The translations under genes and the position numbers were made by a program. From Sulfuricella sp. (GTDB lineage: Bacteria; Pseudomonadota; Gammaproteobacteria; Burkholderiales; Sulfuricellaceae), in NCBI GenBank assembly GCA_041651995.1, contig JBAZID010000004.1, positions 124,001 through 188,000 of the forward strand: a DNA stretch of 64,000 bases, read 5' to 3'. Below are positions 9,359 through 18,700 of the stretch, piece by piece (position 1 is the stretch's first letter; every line of letters starts with the position of its first letter). Below the pieces are notes generated by a model. The model did not search any database and was not told where the DNA came from. It was given only the letters and a program-made list of their open reading frames with translations.

Positions 9359-10096
9359 TTACTTGAGATGACAAGTTGTGCACAAGGCACTTTGAGCATT
9401 TGTCATCCGCAAAAAAACCCCGATATTGGCATTATGCGGGTCGTGGCACGTCGCGCATTCGACTTTTCCGTTATAAAGCTTCAAGCCAGCGGCGGTGACA
9501 TTGCCAACGGGGTTCAGACCTGTATTAATTGTATCGTCATAAGCCATGTTGACAGGATGTTCGTTGCTCAGATCGGTACCCAGGAAAGCGGCGCGCACTG
9601 CGCGTATTGTTGGACTAGCCCCGGCGCTGTGACACTGTCCGCAGGAATCCGCCGACGCATCAGTGCTCATACGAGCATGAATCGTGCTTGGAGTGAAAGG
9701 CTGATTGGGCATGTTCACCAGGGTATCCACGGCGATTGTACCGTCGTGGCAGGACAAGCATAGCGCAGAAGAACTCGTAGCCCCAGTGGGCTGTGAAGTC
9801 GTCAGCTTTGCAGTAGGTGAGCTGTACAGGGTATAGGTGGCAGTTGAGAAAGGCTTGTTCCAGAGCAACTTACCTCCATTGTCTTTATTGGAATCATGGG
9901 GCGTGTGGCAATAAACGCAGACCTGACCATAGTCATTAAAAACCAGGCCGTGATCATAGGCTGCGCCCATTCCAGCACTTAAATCATGCCGGGAGCCAAC
10001 GATAGTCGCAAATGTTGTCAACGGAAGTATGATTAACCCGACAAGCAGCAGGAAGGATAACGTTTTAGAACGAATATTTAAAAATGAAATATGCAT
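9359..10096 (-). CDS. Secreted five-haem c-type cytochrome
   Basis: The 245-residue product has a signal peptide (hydrophobic residues about 12-30) and five CxxCH haem-binding motifs at residues 60 (CVYCH), 113 (CLSCH), 152 (CGQCH), 214 (CATCH) and 239 (CTTCH), so it is a periplasmic or surface electron carrier. The spacing, with CHTPH and CHDPH extensions, resembles the doubled-CxxCH family seen in multihaem electron-transfer proteins. The ATG at 10096 gives a normal signal peptide; the frame is open to 10123. It has no redox partner gene beside it, so its donor and acceptor cannot be named. Neighbours are purL and a small TPR protein, all on the minus strand. Confidence 0.85.
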   Translation of the reverse strand: MHISFLNIRSKTLSFLLLVGLIILPLTTFATIVGSRHDLSAGMGAAYDHGLVFNDYGQVCVYCHTPHDSNKDNGGKLLWNKPFSTATYTLYSSPTAKLTTSQPTGATSSSALCLSCHDGTIAVDTLVNMPNQPFTPSTIHARMSTDASADSCGQCHSAGASPTIRAVRAAFLGTDLSNEHPVNMAYDDTINTGLNPVGNVTAAGLKLYNGKVECATCHDPHNANIGVFLRMTNAQSALCTTCHLK

Positions 10097-10147
10097 AAAT
10101 AGCCCCGAATTCCAGAGAATCACAACCCATCACCAAACAATTAAAAT

Positions 10148-10218
10148 AAACCTTATCGTCATGTAACCCGCCATTTAATCGAGTAAATGGCATGCTCAAA
10201 TGTATACACATAAGGTTT
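10148..10218. promoter_or_regulatory. Nested inverted repeats upstream of the cytochrome gene
   Basis: The stretch 10097-10417 carries no convincing gene and is AT-rich. Within it an outer inverted repeat AAACCTTAT (10148-10156) / ATAAGGTTT (10210-10218) encloses an inner one, CCATTTA (10171-10177) / TAAATGG (10184-10190). It lies 50-120 bases upstream of the cytochrome start. It could be a regulatory site or a folded leader; no known binding motif was recognised. Confidence 0.35.
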
Positions 10219-10417
10219 TATAATATACGCATAGAAACATTCTATACCATTGATGACGAATGTGTAAAAAATATGTCAAGGAACAAGGGAATAAAGATTA
10301 AAAAAATTCATGTTACCGGGATCAGGCTGGCTGTTTTTTTATACAAAGCCAATATGCCCTTAATACCTCAGGCATCCAGAACATAAATATTTTTAGTGAC
10401 TGCAGAAAGAGGGCGGT

Positions 10418-10762
10418 CTATCGCCCGGGAGGATTTTGAGATTCAGGGGGTGCTGACATGGCCCTGCCTGTGATGTAATCCCCGTTTTCAGGGTCATTTT
10501 CCAGCAAGTGACTGTATTGCTCCAGCGCCTCGGTGTGTTTTTCCTGCCAAGCGAGTATGCGCGCCAACAGGAAGCGGGCTTCCTGGTCCTCCGGATGAGT
10601 GGACAGCCATTGCCGCAACATTTCCTCTGCATCGCTCAGGCGGGCATTCTCAACCATCACCCGGCCCTGGTCGAATAATCCGGAAGCGCCATACACCGGG
10701 AATGCGGTAACCAGGCTAGCTCCGAGCAAAAAAATGGCGAATACTGAAAGTTTCATGATCAT
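10418..10762 (-). CDS. Short secreted TPR-like protein, possibly a truncated longer protein
   Basis: The 114-residue product has an N-terminal signal peptide (about residues 3-26, ending PVYGASG) and then helices with TPR spacing: AEEMLRQWLSTHPEDQEARFL and a second unit whose line runs LAWQEKHTEALEQYSHLLE, then DPENGDY. This pattern looks like the N-terminal TPR part of YaiO-type outer-membrane proteins, which would continue into a beta-barrel. Here the chain stops after a Pro-rich tail (PPESQNPPGR), so it is either a stand-alone small TPR protein or a truncated relic. A GGGCG/CGCCC hairpin lies at its end. No partner can be named. Confidence 0.6.
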   Translation of the reverse strand: MIMKLSVFAIFLLGASLVTAFPVYGASGLFDQGRVMVENARLSDAEEMLRQWLSTHPEDQEARFLLARILAWQEKHTEALEQYSHLLENDPENGDYITGRAMSAPPESQNPPGR

Positions 10763-10939
10763 GGATTATTAATTTAGCGAAAATCCATCAGGGAGTTGGA
10801 GACTCAGAACCAGATCCAACAGCTTGAGTTTCCACCACTCGGGCAAGCGCCCCATCCCAATCCAGCCCCAGAAAATCACAACTCGAAATTATGAACACCC
10901 CTTATCGCAAAAAACTTTCAATGTCATTGCGCCTCACTT

Positions 10940-11140
10940 CTACCGGATGTGTTCGTCTTTTGCACGCCACAGCCCGAGGCATTCGAGTCCGCAAAAATGA
11001 TGCACATAATCAGTTCCCTCGACACTCTGCGCTACGCTGGCCGGGATCTCGGTCATGCATACCTCGCACTGCACAATTTCGCACACATCATCATTCATGC
11101 AGGACACCACACGCGCACCCTCATGAGTAATATTTTCCAT
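10940..11140 (-). CDS. Small Cys-rich DUF3330-like protein
   Basis: The 66-residue product has a treble-clef-like set of cysteines: CEVC at residues 25-28 and C50/C54 in HHFCGLEC, plus the stretch MTEIPASVAQSVEGTDYV. This matches my memory of the DUF3330 family of small zinc-binding proteins, whose role is unknown. A strong ribosome binding site (GAGGAGG) lies directly before the ATG. It is divergent from nnrD, with a 73-base gap holding both promoters. Zinc binding is inferred from the cysteines. Confidence 0.7.
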   Translation of the reverse strand: MENITHEGARVVSCMNDDVCEIVQCEVCMTEIPASVAQSVEGTDYVHHFCGLECLGLWRAKDEHIR

Positions 11141-11213
11141 GATTCCTCCTCAGCAGGTGTTCCCCTTGTCTTAGGCACATAATAGACTAGGCACTCGGAC
11201 AGGAGGCTCACCC

Positions 11214-12719
11214 ATGCTCGTTGCAGGATTGACCCATAGCCAACCCCTTTTTCGCGGCCACGAATTCCGCCTCATCGAACAGGCAGCCGCGATGCCCCCC
11301 TCCACCCCGGCTCTTATGGAGCGCGCCGGAAAGGCAGCATCAGAATTGGCAACACAACTATTAGGCAATGGCTATAAAGTATTAGTTCTCGCCGGCCCTG
11401 GAAATAATGGTGGTGATGCCCTGGTGGCAGCGCGCTTCCTGCGAGAGCAAGGCTACCGGGTAACCGTGGTTTTGTCAGGTGAGCCTGCCAGACTGCCATT
11501 GGATGCCGCAGCGGCGCTTCTGGCCTGGCGCGAGGGTGAGGATGCAGATGAAGTGTTATCCGCCATTCCCTCAAACGGGCGCTGGGATCTTGTGATTGAC
11601 GGCCTGTTCGGCATCGGCCTGGAGCGGGATCTCGATGAAAAATATCTCGATCTGGTAAAGCAGGTCAACCGGATGAAAACGCCAGTTCTGTCACTCGACA
11701 TTCCCAGCGGTCTCGACAACGAAACTGGTCAGCCATTTCGAGCTGCCGTGCGGGCTGATCACACTCTTACCTTTATCGGCCTCAAGCCCGGACTCTTCAC
11801 CGCCTATGGCCCGGATTTTTGCGGCCAGATTTACCTCGATACCCTGGATTTGCCCACTAGATTGCTGCCAGCCGCCAAAGGACAGTTGATCGGAGCAGAG
11901 GATGTATCAAGCTATCTCAAGCCGCGCCCGCGCAACAGCCATAAGGGCATGCAGGGAAGCGTCGGCGTGCTGGGCGGCGCCGAATCCATGACCGGCGCTG
12001 CCATTCTGGCCGGCAGGGCCGCGCTCCTGCTGGGTGCGGGCCGAGTATACGCTGGCCTGCTGGCAGGGAACGCCCCCGCTGTTGATCTGTTACAGCCTGA
12101 ACTGATGCTGCACAGTTCTGATGCGTTGTTTCAGATGGATTTGGACTGCCTTATCATCGGCCCTGGAATGGGGCAGTCGGCACAGGCGCTTGGCTATCTT
12201 CAGCAGGCGCTGCAAAGCGATTTCAAGCTGATCATTGATGCTGACGCCCTGACACTGCTTGGCGCCCATGCTGAATTACAGAATCAACTTAAAATCCGCA
12301 AAGCCGCGAGCATTCTCACCCCTCACCCCACTGAGGCCGGTCGGCTGTTGGGTTGCAGCAACCACGAAATCCAGCAGGATCGTATCGGTTCAGCCCAGGT
12401 ATTGGCCAGCCGCCTCAACAGTCTGATCGTGCTCAAGGGAGCTGGCACGGTGTGCGCTTTTCCTGACGAAACCTGGCATATCAATCCGACTGGCAATCCG
12501 GGCCTGAGTAGCGCCGGCATGGGAGACATTCTGTGCGGCATGATCGGCACCCTTCTGGCGCAGCGCCTTTCCGCCGAAAAAGCCACGCTTCTGGCGGTTT
12601 ATCTTCATGGCCTGGCTGCGGACGAACTGGTAAAAAAAGGCACGGGCCCTATAGGTTTAACCGCATCTGAAGTGGCCGTAATGGCACGTAGCCTGCTTAA
12701 CCGGTGGGTATATCCATAA
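11214..12719 (+). CDS. nnrD: Bifunctional NAD(P)H-hydrate epimerase / ADP-dependent dehydratase
   Basis: This fused enzyme repairs damaged NAD(P)H: the N-terminal YjeF domain epimerises R- and S-NAD(P)HX and the C-terminal ribokinase-like domain dehydrates S-NAD(P)HX with ADP. The 501-residue chain shows GPGNNGGDALVAARFL (about residues 62-77) for the epimerase and, for the dehydratase, HKGMQGSVGVLGG, GPGMGQS, IIDADAL, LTPHPTEAGRLLG and NPGLSSAGMGDILCG. The ATG at 11214 has GGAGG a few bases upstream. It is monocistronic or heads a short run; a fresh promoter follows its stop. Confidence 0.95.
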   Translation: MLVAGLTHSQPLFRGHEFRLIEQAAAMPPSTPALMERAGKAASELATQLLGNGYKVLVLAGPGNNGGDALVAARFLREQGYRVTVVLSGEPARLPLDAAAALLAWREGEDADEVLSAIPSNGRWDLVIDGLFGIGLERDLDEKYLDLVKQVNRMKTPVLSLDIPSGLDNETGQPFRAAVRADHTLTFIGLKPGLFTAYGPDFCGQIYLDTLDLPTRLLPAAKGQLIGAEDVSSYLKPRPRNSHKGMQGSVGVLGGAESMTGAAILAGRAALLLGAGRVYAGLLAGNAPAVDLLQPELMLHSSDALFQMDLDCLIIGPGMGQSAQALGYLQQALQSDFKLIIDADALTLLGAHAELQNQLKIRKAASILTPHPTEAGRLLGCSNHEIQQDRIGSAQVLASRLNSLIVLKGAGTVCAFPDETWHINPTGNPGLSSAGMGDILCGMIGTLLAQRLSAEKATLLAVYLHGLAADELVKKGTGPIGLTASEVAVMARSLLNRWVYP

Positions 12720-12729
12720 GTAAAATGGC

Positions 12730-12758
12730 TTGACGGCCTCAAATTGTCTCCCTATAAT
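12730..12758 (+). promoter_or_regulatory. Near-consensus sigma-70 promoter before a small membrane protein and tRNA-Glu
   Basis: TTGACG (12730-12735), a 17-base spacer and TATAAT (12753-12758) make an almost perfect sigma-70 promoter 11 bases after nnrD. A transcript starting near 12765 would cover the small membrane protein and tRNA-Glu and end at the terminator at 13071. Confidence 0.8.
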
Positions 12759-12795
12759 GCGCAGACTTTTTGCTTCGAGCGACAAAGCGGACAAG

Positions 12796-12981
12796 ATGAA
12801 CCGGCTTGGTGTAGCAGCTTCTTACCTCGGTTTTTTCTGTACAGTTGTTGGCCTGGCGGTGGGTTTCTATCATCTGCCATCAGGAGATAGTGAAATAATT
12901 GGTTTTTGGTTAGCGTGGGTTCCGGTCGGTTTTATCTTGTTGCTTACGGGCATAACGACTACCCAACTGACAAAGAAGTAA
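12796..12981 (+). CDS. Small two-helix membrane protein, function unknown
   Basis: From the ATG at 12796 the product has 61 residues with two hydrophobic segments (about residues 4-24 and 34-53) and a short polar tail TTTQLTKK. I do not recognise the family. The reading frame is open further upstream to 12730, but that part overlaps the promoter, so the internal ATG is preferred. Its stop lies seven bases before tRNA-Glu, so both are probably made from one transcript. No clear ribosome binding site is visible. Confidence 0.55.
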   Translation: MNRLGVAASYLGFFCTVVGLAVGFYHLPSGDSEIIGFWLAWVPVGFILLLTGITTTQLTKK

Positions 12982-12988
12982 AGCTTTA

Positions 12989-13064
12989 GTCCCTATCGTC
13001 TAGAGGCCTAGGACATCGCCCTTTCACGGCGGTAACACGAGTTCGAATCTCGTTGGGGACGCCA
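12989..13064 (+). tRNA. tRNA-Glu (anticodon UUC)
   Basis: A 76-base cloverleaf begins GTCCCTATCG, has anticodon loop CTTTCAC (UUC, glutamate), a TpsiC arm with GTTCGAATC and an encoded CCA end. It follows a strong promoter and a small membrane-protein gene, and is closed by a terminator. Confidence 0.96.
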
Positions 13065-13070
13065 GAACAA

Positions 13071-13107
13071 AAAGGCTTGGGTCAAAGACCCAAGCCTTTA
13101 CTTTTTT
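13071..13107 (+). terminator. Rho-independent terminator after tRNA-Glu
   Basis: A 13-bp perfect stem (AAAGGCTTGGGTC and GACCCAAGCCTTT, loop AAA) is followed by ACTTTTTT, directly after the tRNA. Confidence 0.9.
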
Positions 13108-13230
13108 ATGGCGGGCCTCCCCGCATTGCAAGGTGGTGAATCTGGTCAGGGGCGGAAGCCAGCAGCCACAGCCATTTATTGCAAGTGCCGGGGGTCAGGC
13201 TCGCCACCCTATTTCGTTGCAGCAACTTGA

Positions 13231-13788
13231 TTACACAACCTCTACCCGCGTCCCTGCGGGCACCAGCTCAAACAACTCAACCATATCCCGCATTCGCATT
13301 CTTACGCAGCCGTGGGAAGCCGGTCTGCCTATGGCATCCTCGTGTGGCGTGCCGTGGATGTAAATGTAGCGTCGCATCGTATCGACCTCACCCAGGCGAT
13401 TGAAACCGGGTTCACAACCGGAAAGCCAGAGAATTCGGGCTAATATCCAGTCCCGCTCGGGAAATTGCCGTCCCAGTTCCTCGCTATAAATCTCACCCGA
13501 GGGGCGACGGCGCACGAACACGGTATTTTCCGGCAGGCCCGCACCGATCCTGGCACGCACTACATGCCTGCCGCGCGGGGTGCAAAAACTGCCAGATACC
13601 TCCCCTACCCCATTTATTGCGGTAGAAACCGGATAGCGCCTGACCAGCCGGGATTCATCCAGCAATTCAAGCGTCTGTTTTTCTGTGTCGATTCTGATTT
13701 TGAGCAATTTAAAAGTCTGGATTCTAAAAGTGAAACCGTCTTGGGCCGGTACTGACTGGAGAGCCCGCATACCACTGCCTGACAACAT
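13231..13788 (-). CDS. L,D-transpeptidase family protein (YkuD domain)
   Basis: YkuD enzymes cross-link peptidoglycan or attach proteins to it through a Cys nucleophile. The 185-residue product contains YIHGTPHEDAIGRPASHGC (residues about 143-161), holding the conserved His and the catalytic Cys161 followed by VRM. Upstream lie the usual beta-strand TPRGRH and FVRRRPSGE stretches. No signal peptide is evident with this start, and the domain proper begins near residue 30 (KIRIDTEKQTLEL), so the true start may be internal. It is convergent with tRNA-Glu and divergent from tamA. Substrate cannot be told from sequence. Confidence 0.85.
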   Translation of the reverse strand: MLSGSGMRALQSVPAQDGFTFRIQTFKLLKIRIDTEKQTLELLDESRLVRRYPVSTAINGVGEVSGSFCTPRGRHVVRARIGAGLPENTVFVRRRPSGEIYSEELGRQFPERDWILARILWLSGCEPGFNRLGEVDTMRRYIYIHGTPHEDAIGRPASHGCVRMRMRDMVELFELVPAGTRVEVV

Positions 13789-13889
13789 TGGGCAAACAGA
13801 CTAGATGCTATCATAGCCATTGAATTCAGTATTCCTTCCCCCTCACCAAATGGCCGATGCCTCATTAAATTCCCGCTAGTGGTGCAAAA

Positions 13890-15737
13890 ATGACTCCGGT
13901 GCCCCGACAAGCGACAAACACAGCCATGGCAAGCAGGCTGAAACCCCCGCCATCGGTGGCGGCTGCAGCCCTCTGCAAGCGCTGGCCGGGTTTTGCACTG
14001 TTCATGGCGCTTGCTATCGCCGTTACTGCACTGAGCGGCCTACCAGCTGAGGCACAGGAGATTCCCGATGCCAGTGACAAACGCCCTGTTGTTCTGACCT
14101 CTCCCGAGACAGTACGAGAATTTCTGAAGACCCATTTCGAAATACCCGCCTTACCCCTGCAGGATGAGACTGAGCGTGCCACCTTCCTGCGCCGGGCGCA
14201 GCTGGAGATCGGCGAGCTGTTGGCAACCGAGGGCTATTTCACGCCAAAAATAAGCTTGCGCCCTGCCACAGACATTGAAGCGTCTACGCTGGAAGTCATG
14301 CCAGGCCAGCGCACGCTGGTAAGTGCGGTCAACATCGAATTCCGCGGCTCCATCACCAGCGGTACGCCTGGGCAGCAAGCCCTGATCGAGCGCTTGCGGG
14401 CGGGCTGGCGCTTGCCTGCGGGCAAACCCTTCCGCAGCCCTGACTGGGAAGAAGCCAAGTCTGCCCTGCTGGCCAGAGTCTCGCGCAGGGAGTATGCCGC
14501 GGCACGCATCGAAGAAAGCCGGGCAGAAGTTGACCCCGTTGGCGCAAATGCCAGATTGTCTCTGGTACTGGATTCTGGGCCAGCCTTTCGCTTTGGCGAA
14601 CTGGTAATAAGCGGTCTTGAGCGTTACGACGAAACGCTAATAACACGTCATGCGTCATTTCGTGCCGGCGACCCTTACCACCAGGACAAACTGCTCGAAT
14701 TTCAGGCCCGCTTGCAAAGCCTGCCACACCTTAATTCGGTCATTGTCGGCATCGAAACGGACCCCGCCCTGCACGAAGCAGTACCGGTACAGATCATGCT
14801 CAGAGAGGCCAAGACGCGCCATGTTTCATTCGGAGCCGGCTACAGCTCCAACAACGGCGCTCGGGGAGAGATGACATACCGTGATTACAACCTGCTCGAC
14901 CACGCCTGGAATCTGGGCAGCGGACTGCGCCTGGAACAGAATCGCCAGAGGCTGTTCGCCACCATCGACACGTTGCCCAACACCATCGGCTACCGCCTTT
15001 CCTGGGGCGCACGTATCGAAAAAACCGACATTCAGGGGCTGGAAACCGCAAACCATGCGCTGAGCGTGGCACGTAGCCGCACACAGGGGCAGATTGAAAC
15101 GTGGCTCGGGATCAACTGGCAGCGGGAACAGCGCAAACCGGAAGACGGCATCCAGGAAAGCAATCAGGCACTGGTACCGGAGTGGCGCTGGATTCGCCGC
15201 ACAGTGAACAACCCGCTCTACCCGCGTCGCGGCGATGTAACTGAAGTGCGTATTGGCGGCGCCAGCCAGCGGCTGCTTTCGGACCAGGATTTCCTTCGCA
15301 CCCTGCTGCGCTATCAGGTCTGGTGGCCGATAGGTAAACGCGACACCCTGTCGCTACGCGGCGAGGCTGGTTTTACCGCAGCTCCATCGCGCTTCGGCAT
15401 TCCCCAGGAATACCTGTTCCGCGCTGGCGGCTCTCAATCTGTGCGCGGATATCCCTACCAGAGCCTGGGTATGCAAGAAGGTTCCGCCGTGGTGGGTGGG
15501 CGCGTGCTGACTAGCGGCAGTCTCGAATACACCCATTGGTTCAGCCGCGACTGGGGTGCCGCACTGTTCATCGATTCCGGCGGCGCTGCCGACACCTGGC
15601 GCGACTTGCGCCCGTCTACAGGCTATGGCGCCGGCGCGCGCTGGCGCAGTCCGGCCGGCCCGCTGGCGCTGGATCTGGCCTGGGGGCAGGAGGCTGAAGC
15701 CTTGCGGCTGCACTTTTCACTCGCTGTGGCCTTCTGA
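13890..15737 (+). CDS. tamA: Omp85-family outer-membrane assembly protein TamA
   Basis: TamA is the outer-membrane part of the translocation and assembly module that helps insert beta-barrel proteins and is implicated in lipid transport. The 615-residue product has a late signal peptide (hydrophobic stretch around residues 34-53, ending AEAQE), POTRA-type domains and a C-terminal 16-strand barrel with the Omp85 signature GGSQSVRGYPYQSLG at about residues 512-526. Its stop TGA overlaps the ATG of tamB by one base, so the two are translationally coupled. Both length and pairing with tamB separate it from BamA. Confidence 0.92.
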   Translation: MTPVPRQATNTAMASRLKPPPSVAAAALCKRWPGFALFMALAIAVTALSGLPAEAQEIPDASDKRPVVLTSPETVREFLKTHFEIPALPLQDETERATFLRRAQLEIGELLATEGYFTPKISLRPATDIEASTLEVMPGQRTLVSAVNIEFRGSITSGTPGQQALIERLRAGWRLPAGKPFRSPDWEEAKSALLARVSRREYAAARIEESRAEVDPVGANARLSLVLDSGPAFRFGELVISGLERYDETLITRHASFRAGDPYHQDKLLEFQARLQSLPHLNSVIVGIETDPALHEAVPVQIMLREAKTRHVSFGAGYSSNNGARGEMTYRDYNLLDHAWNLGSGLRLEQNRQRLFATIDTLPNTIGYRLSWGARIEKTDIQGLETANHALSVARSRTQGQIETWLGINWQREQRKPEDGIQESNQALVPEWRWIRRTVNNPLYPRRGDVTEVRIGGASQRLLSDQDFLRTLLRYQVWWPIGKRDTLSLRGEAGFTAAPSRFGIPQEYLFRAGGSQSVRGYPYQSLGMQEGSAVVGGRVLTSGSLEYTHWFSRDWGAALFIDSGGAADTWRDLRPSTGYGAGARWRSPAGPLALDLAWGQEAEALRLHFSLAVAF

Positions 15738-18700
15738 TGGGCACCCCGGCCAGCACAAACTCTTTTCCACAAACCCCGGCAAAATTCCGGCGCAAGTGGC
15801 TGCTCTCCCCGTTGTTTTTCATCATTGCCCTGACGGCAGGCTCCGCCTGGCTGCTGGCCACCTCATCGGGGCTCCAGTGGCTGGCATCCATGGCAGCCCG
15901 CAGCAGTGGCGGCACCTTTACCCTGCAGGGCACTGGCGGCACGCTGCTGGGGCCGCTGGGCGCACGGGTTCTGAGCTACAGGGATGGCAGCATGCGCGTC
16001 ACCATTCGCGATATCCAGCTCGACTGGCGGCCTGCCGCACTGCTGGCGGGGCGGCTGGATATCGCAACACTGACGGCGCAAAGCGTCGAAGTGCTGTCGC
16101 CCCCGTCCGGCAAGCCACTGACGCTGCCTCAGGACTTGCGCCTGCCGCTGCCGCTTTCCCTCGACAAGATTGGAATTGCTTCATTGCAGGTGTTCAGCAA
16201 GATGGGAGGCAAGCCGGATTTTGCTGCAACCCGGCTGACCGCAAGACTGGAAAGCAACGGCCGCCAGCACCACCTGAGCGAGTTGCGCGCCAGCCTGGAG
16301 TACGGCGAGCTGAGTGCATCCGCCCAGATGGATGGCGCCCGCCCCTTTGCCCTTCAAGCCCGAGCGGATCTTGCCGGCCAAGGATCAAATCCAGCGCGCA
16401 TCGCCGTCAACGCCAGCGGCAAGCTGGAAAATATCACCTTGAAGGCCCAAGGCAGCGGCGCGGGGCTCAGCGGGCAAGGTGAGGCGATATTGCAACCGTT
16501 CGCCCCTTTTCCACTCGCTGCGCTGACGCTCTCGGTGAACGGCCTCGATCCGCGCACCTTCTCGCCTGATGCGCCGCAAGCCAGCCTCGCGCTGCAGGCG
16601 CAACTGCGCCAGAATGCCGCCGGCCAGCTTGAGGGTGACGTGACAGCGAAAAACACCTCCCCTGCGCCCCTCGATCAAGGCGGCCTGCCCCTGCGCGAAA
16701 TACACAGCCGAGCGACGCTTTCTGCCGAAAAATTGCAGTTTGATGCGCTGAACCTGATTCTGAGCGGTGGCGGACGCATCTCCGGACACTTCAACTGGCA
16801 ATTGAAACAGGCAACGGGAGCCGCAAATCTGACCATCAGCCAGCTCGACCCGGCCGCACTGGATACACGGCTGCGCCCCGCCCGCCTCGCCGGCAAGGCC
16901 ACGCTCAGCGGCGACACCCAGTCCCAGCACGGCTTGATCACCCTCGCTGACGGCAAACTGGGTCTGGATACCAGCCTGGTGCGCAGCGGCGACACCCTAA
17001 CCCTGGACAGCCTGCGCCTCGTCCATGGCCAAGCGGCGCTCACCGGCCAGGGCCGGCTGGGTTTTGGCGGAGGACGGCCTTTTGCTTTCAAGGGCGAACT
17101 CCAGCACTTCGATCTCTCCGCTTTCCTGCAGGCGCCGCGATCGGATCTGAATGCCAAACTCGAACTTGCTGGCGAACTGACGCCCCAGGCAAATGGCACA
17201 CTGAGTTTCACCCTGGCCAACAGTCAATGGGCAGGCCAGATTGTGAGTGGCGGCGGCCAGATCGATTTCAGCGGCATGAGCCGGTTTAACGGCAAAGCCG
17301 AGCTGCGGCTGGGCGACAATCTCCTCAATGCCCATGGCGCTTACGGCACACCAGGGGAACGGCTGGAACTGTCACTTGCCGCACCGGCGCTGTCCCAGCT
17401 CGGCCCTGGATTTGGCGGCGCGCTCAACGCCCACGCCATGCTGGCAGGCAGCCCGTCAAAACCGGATATTGCTTTCGAAATGAAAGGCAAGCATCTCATC
17501 CTGCCCGGCGGGCATCATCTGACCAGCCTCAGTGCCGGCGGCAGCCTGCGTGGTGAAGCGGTTAATTTCAAGATAGATGCCGCCGGTTACCGGAGAACAG
17601 CGGAAGTCCTGATGCAAAACCTGACGCTTGCCATTCAGGGCAGCCGTTTGCACCATGATTTCATGGTAAACGCACTGCTCGCCAATGATACAAATCTGGA
17701 TTTGCACGCCTCCGGGGGGCTCACTGGCCCGGCACCGGGCTGGCGCGATGTGCAATGGCATGGCGTGCTGTCAAAACTCAGCGCCACCGGCCGGATACCC
17801 TTGCACCTTCTCGCCGCCACAACTGTCACGCTTGGCCGGGAGCGCATCTCGCTGGGCAAGGCCGAATTTACCGTGGCAGGTGGCAGGGCACAACTCGCCA
17901 GTACGGAATGGACACCCAGAAGCTGGAATAGCCGTGGCAGCTTCAATGCTATCGGATTGCGCCACATCAGCGCAGCAAGCGAAATCCAGAACACCCTGCG
18001 CCTAGCCGGTGATTGGGACATCTCGGCTGCGCCAAATCTGGCTGGCAAGCTTCGGATAAGGCGCGAAAGCGGCGACTGGATGCTGCCGGGAGACCAACCG
18101 CTTTCCCTGGGTATACAGGAGTTTCAGCTTAGCGCACAAGCCAGTGATAACCGCCTTTCTGCTGAACTGAAAGCGCGCGGTACACGCCTTGGCGAGTGGC
18201 GTGCCAATATTGCTCTCCCCCTGGCGCGAAGCGGTTCAGGCTGGACCGTACTGCCTGAATCGCCCCTCAACGGAAAAATACACATCGACGTGGCCGACCT
18301 CTCCTGGGTCGGACCTGCTCTCGATAGCAACATCAAGAGCAGCGGCCGTTTGTCCCTGGCTGCGGATGTGGCTGGCACCTTTGACCAACCCCATCTGCGC
18401 GGCCTGCTAAACGGCAATGATCTGGCCGTGACCTGGCTAGATCAAGGCATTCGGCTGCAACAGGGGAAATTAACAGCCCGACTCGATCAGACCCGGCTGC
18501 ACATCGACCAGCTCAGCTTTGTTGCCCCGCATAATCCGCCGCCCCGTGACCGTTTGCTGGCAGGGCTGAAACTGGCAAAAGAGCCGGGCAACGTCACCCT
18601 GTCCGGCATGATTGACCCTATGGAAAAACGCGGCAATCTGGAACTGAATGCCAGCCGCCTGCCTCTCGCGCAACGTACGGATCGCTGGATTATCGCCTCC

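Noticed and set aside
10192..10386. A 64-codon frame in the AT-rich gap upstream of the cytochrome gene
   Set aside because: No ribosome site, no recognisable pattern, and it overlaps the inverted repeats.
15556..16482. A 308-codon frame overlapping tamA/tamB
   Set aside because: Out of frame with two confident genes and low-complexity in composition.
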